Shown here piece by piece: positions 44,520-54,130 of a stretch of DNA of 64,000 nucleotides. Source of the DNA: Chitinophaga eiseniae (lineage in GTDB: Bacteria; Bacteroidota; Bacteroidia; Chitinophagales; Chitinophagaceae); NCBI RefSeq assembly GCF_900167135.1, contig NZ_FUWZ01000002.1:124001-188000 (forward strand), written 5' to 3'. A program made the translations under genes and the position numbers. Each line of letters starts with the position of its first letter. Within the stretch, counting starts at the first letter, position 1. The notes beneath the pieces were generated by a model. It worked only from the letters and a program-made list of their open reading frames with translations, searched no databases and had not been told where the DNA came from.

Positions 44520-45281
44520 TTATCTGCCCATCCATCCGCCGTCGACTGTGAGTATGGTACCATGTACATAGTCCGCAGCTTTGGAGGCGAGGAATATCAC
44601 TGGTCCGGCAAAGTCTTCCGGTTCGCCCCAGCGTCCTGCGGGTATCCTGTCGAGTATGGAGTTACTGCGTTTTTCATCCGCTCTCAGGGCGGCCGTGTTG
44701 TCAGTAGCGATATAGCCCGGGGCAATCGCATTGACGTTCACTCCCTTGCCGCCCCATTCATTGGCAAACGCTTTCACCAGCGAGCCTACCGCTCCTTTGC
44801 TGGCGGCATATCCCGGTACATTGATACCCCCCTGGAAGGTGAGCAATGAGGCTGTAAAGATAATCTTTCCGGCGCCTCTTTCAATCATCCCCTTCCCGAT
44901 TTCGCGGGTAAGGATAAACTGTGCATTCAGGTTGATGTTGATCACCTCGTCCCAGTACTCGTCGGGGTGCTCTGCGGCCGGTTTCCGGAGGATCGTGCCG
45001 GCGTTGTTCACGAGGATGTCCACCACTTTTACCTCCTGTTGCAGCTGGCCTATAAAGGCGTACAGGGAGTCGCGGCTGGAAAAATCGCATTGGTAGGCTT
45101 TAAAACGGCGGCCCAGCGCTGTCACTTCTTTTTCCACGTCGCTCCCCTGTAATTCCAGCGAGGCTGATACCCCGATGATATCCGCGCCGGCGGAGGCCAG
45201 CGCCACCGCCATCGCTTTTCCGATACCACGCTTACAACCAGTGACCAGCGCGGTTTTTCCTTTCAATTGAAACAGGTCCAT
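44520..45281 (-). CDS. kduD: 2-deoxy-D-gluconate/5-keto-4-deoxyuronate pathway dehydrogenase (SDR)
   Basis: 253 aa short-chain dehydrogenase: TGCKRGIG cofactor loop, NNAG, catalytic Ser-Tyr-Lys with YAASK, and the C-terminal GTILTVDGGWMGR typical of KduD. It reduces 3-deoxy-D-glycero-2,5-hexodiulosonate to 2-keto-3-deoxygluconate. It lies 9 bp after the GH105-DUF4861 gene, in the same operon as kduI. Confidence 0.92.
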   Translation of the reverse strand: MDLFQLKGKTALVTGCKRGIGKAMAVALASAGADIIGVSASLELQGSDVEKEVTALGRRFKAYQCDFSSRDSLYAFIGQLQQEVKVVDILVNNAGTILRKPAAEHPDEYWDEVININLNAQFILTREIGKGMIERGAGKIIFTASLLTFQGGINVPGYAASKGAVGSLVKAFANEWGGKGVNVNAIAPGYIATDNTAALRADEKRSNSILDRIPAGRWGEPEDFAGPVIFLASKAADYVHGTILTVDGGWMGR

Positions 45282-45290
45282 ATATCAGTT

Positions 45291-47510
45291 TTATTGAATC
45301 GTTACTTTAAGTGGTGCTTTGATGCGTTGTGCAAATGCTTCGAGGTACTGAAACCATTCTTCCGCATTGGTGATACGGCCTCCTTTGTTCCAGGCGGCGC
45401 CGGCATAATACACGTACGGCTGACGGCCAACAGCGGCGCCGGGGCTGAGTAAATGTACGTTATCCGTTTTCATGCCGGGCACTGGTGCCGGGAATACACA
45501 GCCTACGCCCAGGGTACCGTCTTCTCCATGTGGCGGCTCCCAGTAGCCCATCACGCCATTCCGCTCATCCAGCAGCACGGCGCCGGGCTCTTTCCGCTTT
45601 ACGATGCCTGTCACCACCGGCAGCTGATCGCCTTTGAAGGTGTATTGCACCTGCATTTTGTTCAGCTGGGAACCGGCGTCCAGGGAGATGGTTTTGGTAA
45701 CGGAAACGGGTATATTGCCCGCCTGCCATGTGTCGTAAGTGAGCGCGAAGGTGGTGCGGAGCGGACCGTTGTCCAGCCGCTTCCATTGGCGGTAGTTTTT
45801 CGGGAAATAGATGGTGTCCTTACCGTAAGGGGCCGTATCCCCTGCGCCGAGTGTGAGGCCTACGCTGTAATAATCAAGTCCTTGCCCGTTGTCGTGGTGA
45901 TAATTATCCAGCTTGTACCAGTTATCGATCACCATATCGGTGGTACGCTTGGCCCATACGTCAATGCCGAAGGCCATTTCTCTGGGCGTTTTCTCCAGGG
46001 CCGCGCCATACATACGGTAAGCCATGCGGTCGTTTTCCCAGGCATAGTCATCTTTTCTTTCCGGCACAAAACGGCCGTACGCTTTGGCGGCCACGGGAGC
46101 CGGTGCGCCAGCCTTTATCCCCAGCTGACGGCTGCCGGCCGGCGTTACGCTTACCTGCAGCAATACTGCTTTTGGTGTTTTGCCGCCTTCATATATCAGC
46201 TGATAAGGAATTTCCTGGTCAGACAACAGGTCCACTACTTTGAAGGATTTTCGTGTATCCTTGTTCAGCTTCGCGGTGAACTGATCGTAAGGAATCTCCA
46301 CGATCTCTCCTTCCCGGTTCAGCCCTGTAGGGTTGCTGATGGTAATATCACCGGGGCTGTTTTGCAGGAGATTATGCCGGATCAGTTCTGAACCGGCTAA
46401 CAGGAAAGCGCCCACGCCATATACCTCTGAATCATCGGCAGTGGCTTTGCCCGGGGCGGCGGCCACTACCTGTACATATCCCAGTTTACCGTTGGGCTGT
46501 ACGCAGTCCACCAACGCCTGCCATCCTTTATGGATCACAGGCAAAAAATCTTTTTCCGGCAGGATGCCATTGTTCACGCCCCACATGAGCGCATACACGT
46601 AAAAGCCGGTGCCGCTGGTTTCTTTGGCGGGATAGCTATCAGGGTCCAGCAGGCTGGCATGCCAGGTGCCATCCGCTGTTTGCAGGGCGGCAATGCGGTA
46701 CGCCATTTTTTTGAACAAGTCCACGAAACGTGCCCTGTTAGCGTAATTGGCCGGCATATTGTCCAGCAGGCGGGCGAGCCCGCCCATCACCCAGCCGTTG
46801 CCACGGCTCCAGAATACTTTGGCGCCGTTGTTTTCTTTCTGGTCAAAGTAACGGGCGTCGCGGTAGTAGAGACTGTCTTTTTTATCGAACAGGAAATCGG
46901 TGGTTTTCCACCATAGCTTATCGGCGGTTTCCAGGTAGCGCGGGTCGCCGGTGGCGGTAGAGAGGTAACCCAATGCCGGCGGCCCCATAAACAAGGCATC
47001 GCACCAGGCCCATTCCCGATGGTGGATACCGTTTTTCCAGTCCAGCGACTCCGTATGCGGAGCAGCAACAATGCTGTCTGCCAGCTTCCGGAATTTATCA
47101 ATCATCACCGGGTCTTTATAATAGGGGTATAGCTGGGCGTACAGTTGGCCGATGCAGTATTCATCCGCAAAAAACCGGTCTGGTCCTGTGTTCCAGTCGT
47201 TGTCCCTGCCTACCTGTATCAACCGCTGAATAAAAAACGGATTGTCGGTTACCTGGCTCAACGCTACCATACCGGCATACATGGCGCCGTTGGTCCAGTT
47301 GGTCTGAGGATTTGCCCAACCTTTCCGTTCGATGGACTGCCACTGCCAGTTGGCCACTTTCTCCATGTAACCACGGATAAACTGCGCAGAGAGCGCATTG
47401 AGCGAGGGAGCCACAACAGCCGTTTTCCGCGGAGCAGCACCTGCATCCGGCCCAAAGTGCAGGGCCGACAGGCCCAGCAGGCTTCCTGCAATGATGTTTT
47501 TCATTTTCAT
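45291..47510 (-). CDS. GH105-DUF4861 fusion: unsaturated rhamnogalacturonyl hydrolase-like
   Basis: 739 aa from ATG 47508-47510 (MKMKNIIAGSLLGLSALHFG signal peptide); an upstream in-frame ATG lacks a clean leader. Residues about 40-400 are a GH88/105 (alpha/alpha)6 barrel with catalytic-region EWAWCDALFMGPPALGYL and FWSRGNGWVMGGLARLL. Residues about 420-735 are DUF4861 (FVPERKDDYAWENDRMAYRM; WYKLDNYHHDNGQGLDYYSVG). GH105 enzymes free unsaturated galacturonate from rhamnogalacturonan products. DUF4861 is often encoded separately in pectin loci, so the fusion points to a shared substrate. Confidence 0.9.
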   Translation of the reverse strand: MKMKNIIAGSLLGLSALHFGPDAGAAPRKTAVVAPSLNALSAQFIRGYMEKVANWQWQSIERKGWANPQTNWTNGAMYAGMVALSQVTDNPFFIQRLIQVGRDNDWNTGPDRFFADEYCIGQLYAQLYPYYKDPVMIDKFRKLADSIVAAPHTESLDWKNGIHHREWAWCDALFMGPPALGYLSTATGDPRYLETADKLWWKTTDFLFDKKDSLYYRDARYFDQKENNGAKVFWSRGNGWVMGGLARLLDNMPANYANRARFVDLFKKMAYRIAALQTADGTWHASLLDPDSYPAKETSGTGFYVYALMWGVNNGILPEKDFLPVIHKGWQALVDCVQPNGKLGYVQVVAAAPGKATADDSEVYGVGAFLLAGSELIRHNLLQNSPGDITISNPTGLNREGEIVEIPYDQFTAKLNKDTRKSFKVVDLLSDQEIPYQLIYEGGKTPKAVLLQVSVTPAGSRQLGIKAGAPAPVAAKAYGRFVPERKDDYAWENDRMAYRMYGAALEKTPREMAFGIDVWAKRTTDMVIDNWYKLDNYHHDNGQGLDYYSVGLTLGAGDTAPYGKDTIYFPKNYRQWKRLDNGPLRTTFALTYDTWQAGNIPVSVTKTISLDAGSQLNKMQVQYTFKGDQLPVVTGIVKRKEPGAVLLDERNGVMGYWEPPHGEDGTLGVGCVFPAPVPGMKTDNVHLLSPGAAVGRQPYVYYAGAAWNKGGRITNAEEWFQYLEAFAQRIKAPLKVTIQ

Positions 47511-47530
47511 GATAAAAGGATGATCGGGTT

Positions 47531-48373
47531 TTAACGTAATTCGGTGATTTTGCAATGGTCCATATCGCCGTAGTCCAGATTCTCTCCTGCCATGCCCCAG
47601 ATAAAAGTATAATTGCTGGTACCGGCGCCGGAGTGTACGGACCAGGGTGGGGAAATCACTGCTTGTTCGTTCTGCATCCAGATATGACGGGTTTCCTGGG
47701 GCTGTCCCATAAAGTGACAGACAGCCTGTCCTTCCGGCACTTCAAAGTAAAAATACACTTCCATTCTTCTGTCGTGCGTATGTGCCGGCATGGTGTTCCA
47801 GACACTGCCGGGTTTCAGCTCCGTCATCCCCATCTGCAACTGGCAGGTCTCCAGTACGGAGTTCACCAGCAACTTATTGATGGTGCGGTGATTGGATGTC
47901 TCCAGCGCGCCCAGGGTCACCACTTCTGCCTCTTCTCTCGCCACCTTGCGGGTAGGATAGCTGTGATGGGCCGGGGTGGAATTGAGATAAAACTTTGCAG
48001 GCTGTGCAGCATCTTTACTGTGGAAGACCACCTTTTGTTTACCTTTTCCTACATACAAGGCTTCTTTGAAGCCTATTTCAAATTGTTCTCCGTCCACTTC
48101 CACTATGCCCGGGCCGCCGACATTGATCATGCCCAGTTCCCTGCGTTCCAGGAAATAAGCGGCTTTCAGCAGATCAATCGTTTGCAGTTCAACACCGCCT
48201 TTTACCGGCATGGCGCCGGCGGTGAGGTACCGGTCGTAATGCGTGTGTACCCAGGAGATACGATCAGCCTCAAAAATTCTCTCTATCAGGAATGCCTTTC
48301 TCAGCGCTTCGGTATCCATGCCTTTTACCTCTGAAGGACTGCTGGCATACCTTGATTCATACTGTGTGCTCAT
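47531..48373 (-). CDS. kduI: 5-dehydro-4-deoxy-D-glucuronate isomerase
   Basis: 280 aa, normal length for KduI. Cupin fold with the zinc-site cluster [19 protein letters not shown]. The N-terminal family block [22 protein letters not shown] and the [19 protein letters not shown] stretch are also present. It converts 5-keto-4-deoxyuronate (from unsaturated uronates) to the diulosonate used by KduD. First gene of the minus-strand operon running to 40959. Confidence 0.95.
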   Translation of the reverse strand: MSTQYESRYASSPSEVKGMDTEALRKAFLIERIFEADRISWVHTHYDRYLTAGAMPVKGGVELQTIDLLKAAYFLERRELGMINVGGPGIVEVDGEQFEIGFKEALYVGKGKQKVVFHSKDAAQPAKFYLNSTPAHHSYPTRKVAREEAEVVTLGALETSNHRTINKLLVNSVLETCQLQMGMTELKPGSVWNTMPAHTHDRRMEVYFYFEVPEGQAVCHFMGQPQETRHIWMQNEQAVISPPWSVHSGAGTSNYTFIWGMAGENLDYGDMDHCKITELR

Positions 48374-48722
48374 ATCGTTATGATTATCTTATTTATTTCA
48401 GATGATTAGTTCCTTATTGCTGCCGATGGCCGGTTGTTTCCAGGAAGAGGCACACAAACCGGCGTCAGCCTGTCATGCAGTATGACGGCTGGTACTAACG
48501 TGGACGGGGCCGCCGGCTTGCTAATCGTCACCCGTCTTTCCTCTTTCACGGCTTTTGTCCAAAGTAATGCAAACGTTTGCAAAATACAAAGCTTTTATAA
48601 AAATCATAGCGTCAGTTAATTGTAAAAATTACAATTATTTTAAACGAAAAGCCTTACTATACGATATTTAAACACAATTTCGGCATATCATATTTTATAA
48701 AAAACACATGTTTCTACCAGGG
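48374..48722. other. Promoter region of the kduI operon
   Basis: 349 bp without a gene. It contains the LacI-type palindrome at 48568-48581. On the minus strand a -7-like box (TTACTTTG, plus 48560-48567) directly abuts the palindrome, which would suit repression. The right part (48600-48722) is AT-rich and is the 3' flank of the lyase gene. Confidence 0.6.
48568..48581. promoter_or_regulatory. LacI-family operator TGCAAACGTTTGCA upstream of kduI
   Basis: Perfect 14-bp palindrome with the AACGTT centre of LacI-type sites. It is identical to the one at 54152-54165 and to no other place noticed in the window. It is 195 bp upstream of the kduI start and adjacent to a -7-like box. Confidence 0.75.
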
Positions 48723-50681
48723 TTATCGTTTGCGTTTCATCTCAAAGTCGATGTTGTTTTTACCCTGCAACGCCTGTCCTTTTGTTTTGAGGGTGATACG
48801 ATACACAGCATCTCCCCAAACGGGCGACAACCGGCTGTCATCCACTGTCTGCCGCTCTACGTCGGCTTCAAAACGGGAAGGGTCATATGTCATCTGTAAA
48901 CTAACGTTCTCTCCCTGCAGTACTACCTTTCCGGGTGTTTTGAGATCAACGGGCAGGCAGGTCATAAAATGCAGCTGGTAGGGCGCTTTCCATGACAGTA
49001 GTTCATAGTCTTCGGTCAGCTTCAGGCGGGAATCTGCCGGCGTAAATACAAAGGAGCGTTTTAATGTCTTTACCATAGCGGCTTGGGGATAGGCCGCGGC
49101 AATATCCATGCTGAGCATCTTACTGCCGCCTTTATCGGCATAAGCAACTGCTTTAGCCTGAAACCGGCGTCCATCCTGCTGCTGTACCCCATTCACCGTG
49201 GGACAGTTATGCCATTGTGATTGCATATACCACAACCCGTAACGGTCGTTACTAAAAGTCTGTTTTGTATAGGTACCCACGCCTACATCTATAATGGCGG
49301 GCTTTCCGTCCATATACAACACAAAATTGCCGATGTCATTGTGGTTGTGGCTTTCTCCATTATGGCCGCCTTTGGCGGCGAAAAACAGGCCGTGGAAGCT
49401 GCCCGGAGTGGAACGAAGCGACAGCACCTGCAGATCGGGCAGCCAGTTATCGCTGGTGTAGGGCGCTTTGGGAGTGGTGCTTAAAAATGACTTGCGTCCT
49501 TCGAGATCATAAATAAATGTCAGCAACGAATAGGTATTGATACGGGTAGTATCCGGATTGGCCAGGCGGTACAGATAAGCGCCGAACTCCTTCATCTGCT
49601 GATCTTTGAAGACCTCGCCATAAAGGTATACGGTGTGCGGCGGCGGTGTGGTGCGGGCAGATGCATCTGCGAAGTTCACAAACCGGCTGCTGTCAATGTG
49701 CATTTTGTAAATATAAGTGCCTATGCGGTGTATCAGCTCATTCCTGCTGAGGTCCGCCTTGCCGGCAGAAGCCCAGCGCAGCCAGTTGATAAACTCTATC
49801 AGTTTGCCACCGGCATGTCCCCAATAGCTGGGCCCTTCATCACAACCACCATCTTCAGGATAGCTATTCAGAAAAAAGTCAGCGCTGCGGATCGATTTTT
49901 CTATCACCTTGTTACGTATATCCCTTTCGTTTATTGCCAGCAGCGCCACCTGCAGAATGTTGGTATTGATCCAGATATTCCAGTTATTCATCGGGCGGCC
50001 GTTGAAACCCATCCACCAGAAATCGGTCCGTTCGAGATACGGCGTTACAATACGCCGGTTCAGTTCATAATCAATCCGCCGGCCGATCATGGGAGAAAAT
50101 TTATCCAGCTTCGTTCCCAGGAGGAACTGCGCCCAGCTGATGGTAGCTGCCGTTTCACCGGCAAACAGATCGATAATGGGTTCTGCCGGATCTGCAAGGC
50201 CGGTACCGGCTTTCTGCGCACCAACATGCGCCGGCAACACCCAGGTGCTTTCTTCCATAATAGCCCATAAACCATTAGCGATCTGGGGAATGTATTTACC
50301 ATTACCGCCAGCCAGCTCACCTACCACCAGGGCAGACAATATCTTACGCCGCTCAAACTGTGCGTTCTCAAAATTGACCCGGTTGCCATTATCACGGAAC
50401 TGGAGATATAAAGAGGCAGGCAAGGCAGGCCAGGTAAAATTCATCGCCTTGTCCGCATCGGCCAGCATCCTCGCCCGCATAACATCCGGCAATTGCCGGA
50501 TAACATCCTGCATATGTCTGCGCTGGTTCTCCCGCCAGCTCATATTGCTGAAAGCGGCATTTCCGTTGGCCTCACTCCAGGCGGTGTATAGGTAGTTCCG
50601 CGGCCCCTGTTGGGCGGCCGCATGCAGGAAACAACAAACAATGATCATCACTAAAAATCCGGTTACCCGTGGAATAAGCAT
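48723..50681 (-). CDS. Heparinase II/III family polysaccharide lyase-like protein
   Basis: 652 aa from ATG 50679-50681 (signal MLIPRVTGFLVMIIVCCFLH, cleavage near AAAQ); an in-frame ATG at 50718-50720 is also possible. An N-terminal (alpha/alpha) toroid (WAIMEESTWVLPAHVG; GGCDEGPSYWGHAGGKLIEF) is followed by a heparinase-II/III beta-sandwich with the signature GESHNHNDIGNFVLYMDGKP. Such enzymes cleave uronic-acid polysaccharides by beta-elimination and yield the unsaturated ends used by GH88/GH105 in the island. The polymer cannot be named from sequence alone. Confidence 0.88.
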   Translation of the reverse strand: MLIPRVTGFLVMIIVCCFLHAAAQQGPRNYLYTAWSEANGNAAFSNMSWRENQRRHMQDVIRQLPDVMRARMLADADKAMNFTWPALPASLYLQFRDNGNRVNFENAQFERRKILSALVVGELAGGNGKYIPQIANGLWAIMEESTWVLPAHVGAQKAGTGLADPAEPIIDLFAGETAATISWAQFLLGTKLDKFSPMIGRRIDYELNRRIVTPYLERTDFWWMGFNGRPMNNWNIWINTNILQVALLAINERDIRNKVIEKSIRSADFFLNSYPEDGGCDEGPSYWGHAGGKLIEFINWLRWASAGKADLSRNELIHRIGTYIYKMHIDSSRFVNFADASARTTPPPHTVYLYGEVFKDQQMKEFGAYLYRLANPDTTRINTYSLLTFIYDLEGRKSFLSTTPKAPYTSDNWLPDLQVLSLRSTPGSFHGLFFAAKGGHNGESHNHNDIGNFVLYMDGKPAIIDVGVGTYTKQTFSNDRYGLWYMQSQWHNCPTVNGVQQQDGRRFQAKAVAYADKGGSKMLSMDIAAAYPQAAMVKTLKRSFVFTPADSRLKLTEDYELLSWKAPYQLHFMTCLPVDLKTPGKVVLQGENVSLQMTYDPSRFEADVERQTVDDSRLSPVWGDAVYRITLKTKGQALQGKNNIDFEMKRKR

Positions 50682-50975
50682 ACAAACAATATTTCGGGTA
50701 AGATATAAAATATGTAGCATGTTTTAGCGGAAGCTGGCTGTTTCGCCGGCAGCACCACCAGTTCCGCCATCAAAAACATATCAGGTTATGATTAAAAAAT
50801 ACCAGTCCTAAAACAGGTGTTTTTTTAACTGTCAACCGGTCTGCGGGAAATGATAAATCATTCGTAACTTGCTACCATCAAACGTTACAGCGTGTCAGGC
50901 AAATAGTCAAAATCTTATCAAGGATTAACATTATAGTATTAACAGCCGGTAACGTTATTTACTACTTTAGCTTTT

Positions 50976-52622
50976 ATGAACACTTACTTACAAATTCATC
51001 CGAATGATAATGTGCTGGTGGCGTTGCAGGATATTCCCGCCGGCACCCATGTTTCATTCAACGGTCAAGACATACAGCTCCAGCAAAATATCTCTGCGAA
51101 ACATAAATTCCTGATCAACGATATCGACGGCAACGAACCCATTACCATGTACGGGGTACTGGTTGGAAAATCTACCCGCCCGCTGAAAAAAGGGGAAAGC
51201 CTCACAACAGAAAACGTTGTACACGATGCAAACGCTTTCCATGAAAAAGACGGCGCCATCCAGTGGCAGGCGCCCGATGTCAGCAAATGGAAGAACGCCA
51301 CTTTTATGGGCTACCAGCGTGAAGACGGACAGGTGGGTACCCGCAACTACTGGCTCGTGATACCGCTCGTTTTCTGCGAAAACAGGAATGTAGGCGTGAT
51401 CAAAACAGCGTTCGAAAAAGGGCTGGGATTCTCACCAGCGGAAGTTTATAACGAACAGGTGCAGGACCTCGTTGCCCTGTACAAAAGCGGCAACATTGAC
51501 GCGGTTAAACAATACGAAGCAGAGAATATAACGGCAACGGATAAACGTAATATTATATTTCCCAATATCGACGGTATCAAGTTTCTCACCCACGAAGGTG
51601 GCTGCGGCGGTACCCGGCAGGATTCAGATGCATTATGCGCTCTGCTGGCCGGCTATATCCACCACTCCAACGTGGCGGGAGCTACCATCCTCAGCCTGGG
51701 CTGCCAGCATGCACAGGTATCGATCCTGCAGGAAGCCCTGAAAAAACTGAATCCGAAGTTCAACAAACCGGTACTGGTTTACGAGCAACAAAAAAGCGCT
51801 TCTGAATTCGCCATGCTGTCAGCCGCCATCAAGGACACCTTCCTGGCGCTGGTAGAAGCGAACAAACAGACGCGTCAGCCCACTCCTCTGTCCAAACTGG
51901 TGATCGGTCTGGAATGCGGCGGATCTGACGGTTTCTCCGGTATTTCCGCCAACCCGGCCGTGGGGCATACCTCCGACCTGCTGGTAGCACTGGGCGGCAC
52001 TTCTATCCTCTCCGAGTTTCCTGAACTGTGCGGCGTAGAACAGGAGCTGATCAACCGTTGCGTGACCGAAGAAATTTCCGACAAATTCATCCGCATCATG
52101 CGGGCTTACGAAAACCAGGCCCAGTCAGTGGGTTCAGGTTTTTATATGAACCCTTCCCCCGGCAACATTAAAGACGGCCTCATTACCGACGCCATCAAGT
52201 CTGCCGGCGCCGCCAAAAAAGGCGGTACCTCTCCGGTAACTGACGTACTCGACTATACGGAGTACGCGACCAAACCGGGATTGAACCTGTTATGCACACC
52301 AGGCAACGATGTGGAGTCTACCTCTGCCGAAGTAGGTTCCGGCGCCAATATCGTACTGTTCACCACCGGCCTCGGCACGCCTACCGGCAACCCGATCGCT
52401 CCCGTAGTGAAACTGGCCACCAACACCAGGCTGGCCACCCGGATGAAAGATATCATCGATATCAACACCGGAACTATTATCAGCGGAGAACACAGCATCG
52501 CTGAAATGGGCGAACAGATCCTCGAATATGTCATCAAAGCTGCCAGCGGTGAGGTACATACCAAAGCAGAGCAACTGAACCAGGATGACTTTATTCCATG
52601 GAAAAGAGGGGTGTCGTTATAA
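50976..52622 (+). CDS. uxaA: Altronate dehydratase
   Basis: 548 aa, full length. N-terminal SAF domain (1-95; VLVALQDIPAGTHVSFNGQDIQL), then the UxaA/GarD catalytic region with conserved cysteines (HEGGCGGTRQDSDALCALLAGY, LGCQHAQ, GLECGGSDGFSGISANPAVG). It dehydrates D-altronate to 2-keto-3-deoxygluconate. It is the only plus-strand gene in the uronate island, divergent from the lyase gene and convergent with the MFS transporter. Confidence 0.94.
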   Translation: MNTYLQIHPNDNVLVALQDIPAGTHVSFNGQDIQLQQNISAKHKFLINDIDGNEPITMYGVLVGKSTRPLKKGESLTTENVVHDANAFHEKDGAIQWQAPDVSKWKNATFMGYQREDGQVGTRNYWLVIPLVFCENRNVGVIKTAFEKGLGFSPAEVYNEQVQDLVALYKSGNIDAVKQYEAENITATDKRNIIFPNIDGIKFLTHEGGCGGTRQDSDALCALLAGYIHHSNVAGATILSLGCQHAQVSILQEALKKLNPKFNKPVLVYEQQKSASEFAMLSAAIKDTFLALVEANKQTRQPTPLSKLVIGLECGGSDGFSGISANPAVGHTSDLLVALGGTSILSEFPELCGVEQELINRCVTEEISDKFIRIMRAYENQAQSVGSGFYMNPSPGNIKDGLITDAIKSAGAAKKGGTSPVTDVLDYTEYATKPGLNLLCTPGNDVESTSAEVGSGANIVLFTTGLGTPTGNPIAPVVKLATNTRLATRMKDIIDINTGTIISGEHSIAEMGEQILEYVIKAASGEVHTKAEQLNQDDFIPWKRGVSL

Positions 52623-52736
52623 CATAACTGTGATATCCGGGATTATTGCTGATTTCGCTGATTCAGGAAGATATAAGCGGATAGCAGTATATAGATCCAC
52701 CCTACTTGTTTACTTATTTCTGAGCATATCGTAAAA

Positions 52737-52768
52737 GGAAGGCCGGCAGAATATTCTGCCGGCCTTCC
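52737..52768. terminator. Perfect 32-bp palindromic bidirectional terminator
   Basis: 16-bp halves (GGAAGGCCGGCAGAAT and its exact reverse complement) between the convergent uxaA and MFS genes. Confidence 0.85.
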
Positions 52769-52808
52769 TTCTTTATTCTATTTTAGTTGTGTTAAGTGTT
52801 AATGGCCA

Positions 52809-54095
52809 TCATAGTTTCACCTGTTCCATCTTAGGTGCAAAGAAGTGCATTACCGTCCATGCCAGGAGGTAAGCTACGCCACACATCAGGAAAAGGATAT
52901 TATATCCGATACCGATATTGCCCAGCAGCTTATAATGCTCCAGCATGGTACCGATCACGATGGGGAACAGCGTACCCCCGATGGAGCCGGCCATGCCGCC
53001 GATGCCTACCACGGAGCTGACAGCGCGTTTGGGGAACATATCGGAAGCGGTGGTGAAGATGGTGGCAGACCAGGCCTGGTGAGCTGCTGTTGCCAGGCTG
53101 ATGAGCGCAATGGCCAACCACAGGTTATTGATGTATTGAATCAGCATGATTGGCGCCACACAGAGCGCAAAAATCAGCATAGACACCTTACGGGCTTTAA
53201 AAATAGGCCATCCGCTTTTAATCAGGTGGGAAGATAACCATCCCCCGCCGATGCTGCCGAAGCTGGTGACGGAGTAGATGATGATAATAGGGAGACCCAG
53301 GTTGGCTTTCAGGTCAACGTGGAAAATGGATTCCAGGTAACCTGGCAACCAGAAGAGGAAAAACCACCAGACCGGGTCGGTCAGCAGTTTACCGAATACA
53401 AAAGCCCATGTTTGTCTGATGCCCAGCAGTCTGCCCCATTTTACCGGTTGCGGCGCTGCTTCTTCCTCTTCCTGGTCAGAGTGAATATGATCAAATTCCA
53501 CCTTGCCCAGCCTTTTCTGACGGGCGGGCACTTCATAGTAAATCCACCACAATATCAGCCATACAAAACCGATGGCGCCGGTCCAGAAGAAAGCATGGCG
53601 CCAGCCATGGTTACGGGCCAGCCAGTATACCATCACCGGACCTACAACGGCCGCGATATTGGAACCACTATTGAAAATACCGGTGGCAAAAGCTCTTTCT
53701 TTCTTGGGAAACCATTCCGCGGTGGCTTTGATCGCTGCCGGGAAGTTGCCCGCTTCGCTCACCCCTAAAATAGAGCGTACCACACCAAAGCCCAAGGTGG
53801 AACGCACCAGGGAATGCGCCATGGCCGACAGGCTCCACACGATGATAGAAATGCTGTATCCGTTTTTGGACCCCATTTTGTCTACCAGGCGTCCAAAAAA
53901 CAGTAACCCAACGGAATAGGCCGCAGAGAAAATCATGACCAGGTTACTATAATCCTGTTCCGTCCAGTTGAATTCACTGGAAAGGTCGCTTTTCAGCAAA
54001 CCCAGCACTTGTCTGTCAATATAGTTAATCGTGGTCGCTACAAAGAGAAGTGCACACACACGCCAGCGATACTTACCTAAAGTTGTGGAATTCAT
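52809..54095 (-). CDS. MFS hexuronate transporter (ACS family, ExuT-like)
   Basis: 428 aa with 12 predicted TM helices. ACS-family marks: NYIDRQVLGLLKSDL in TM1, the loop-2 motif GRLVDKMGSKNGY, and GVVRSILGVSEAGNFPAAIKA followed by ATAEWFPKKERAFATGIFNS. It takes up hexuronate monomers across the inner membrane. It is the last gene of the uxaB-uxaC-kdgK-eda unit, 35 bp after eda, with a LacI-type palindrome in front. Confidence 0.9.
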   Translation of the reverse strand: MNSTTLGKYRWRVCALLFVATTINYIDRQVLGLLKSDLSSEFNWTEQDYSNLVMIFSAAYSVGLLFFGRLVDKMGSKNGYSISIIVWSLSAMAHSLVRSTLGFGVVRSILGVSEAGNFPAAIKATAEWFPKKERAFATGIFNSGSNIAAVVGPVMVYWLARNHGWRHAFFWTGAIGFVWLILWWIYYEVPARQKRLGKVEFDHIHSDQEEEEAAPQPVKWGRLLGIRQTWAFVFGKLLTDPVWWFFLFWLPGYLESIFHVDLKANLGLPIIIIYSVTSFGSIGGGWLSSHLIKSGWPIFKARKVSMLIFALCVAPIMLIQYINNLWLAIALISLATAAHQAWSATIFTTASDMFPKRAVSSVVGIGGMAGSIGGTLFPIVIGTMLEHYKLLGNIGIGYNILFLMCGVAYLLAWTVMHFFAPKMEQVKL

Positions 54096-54130
54096 TACGG
54101 CTGATTTGGAATTTATAAGTTGGCTTTAAT

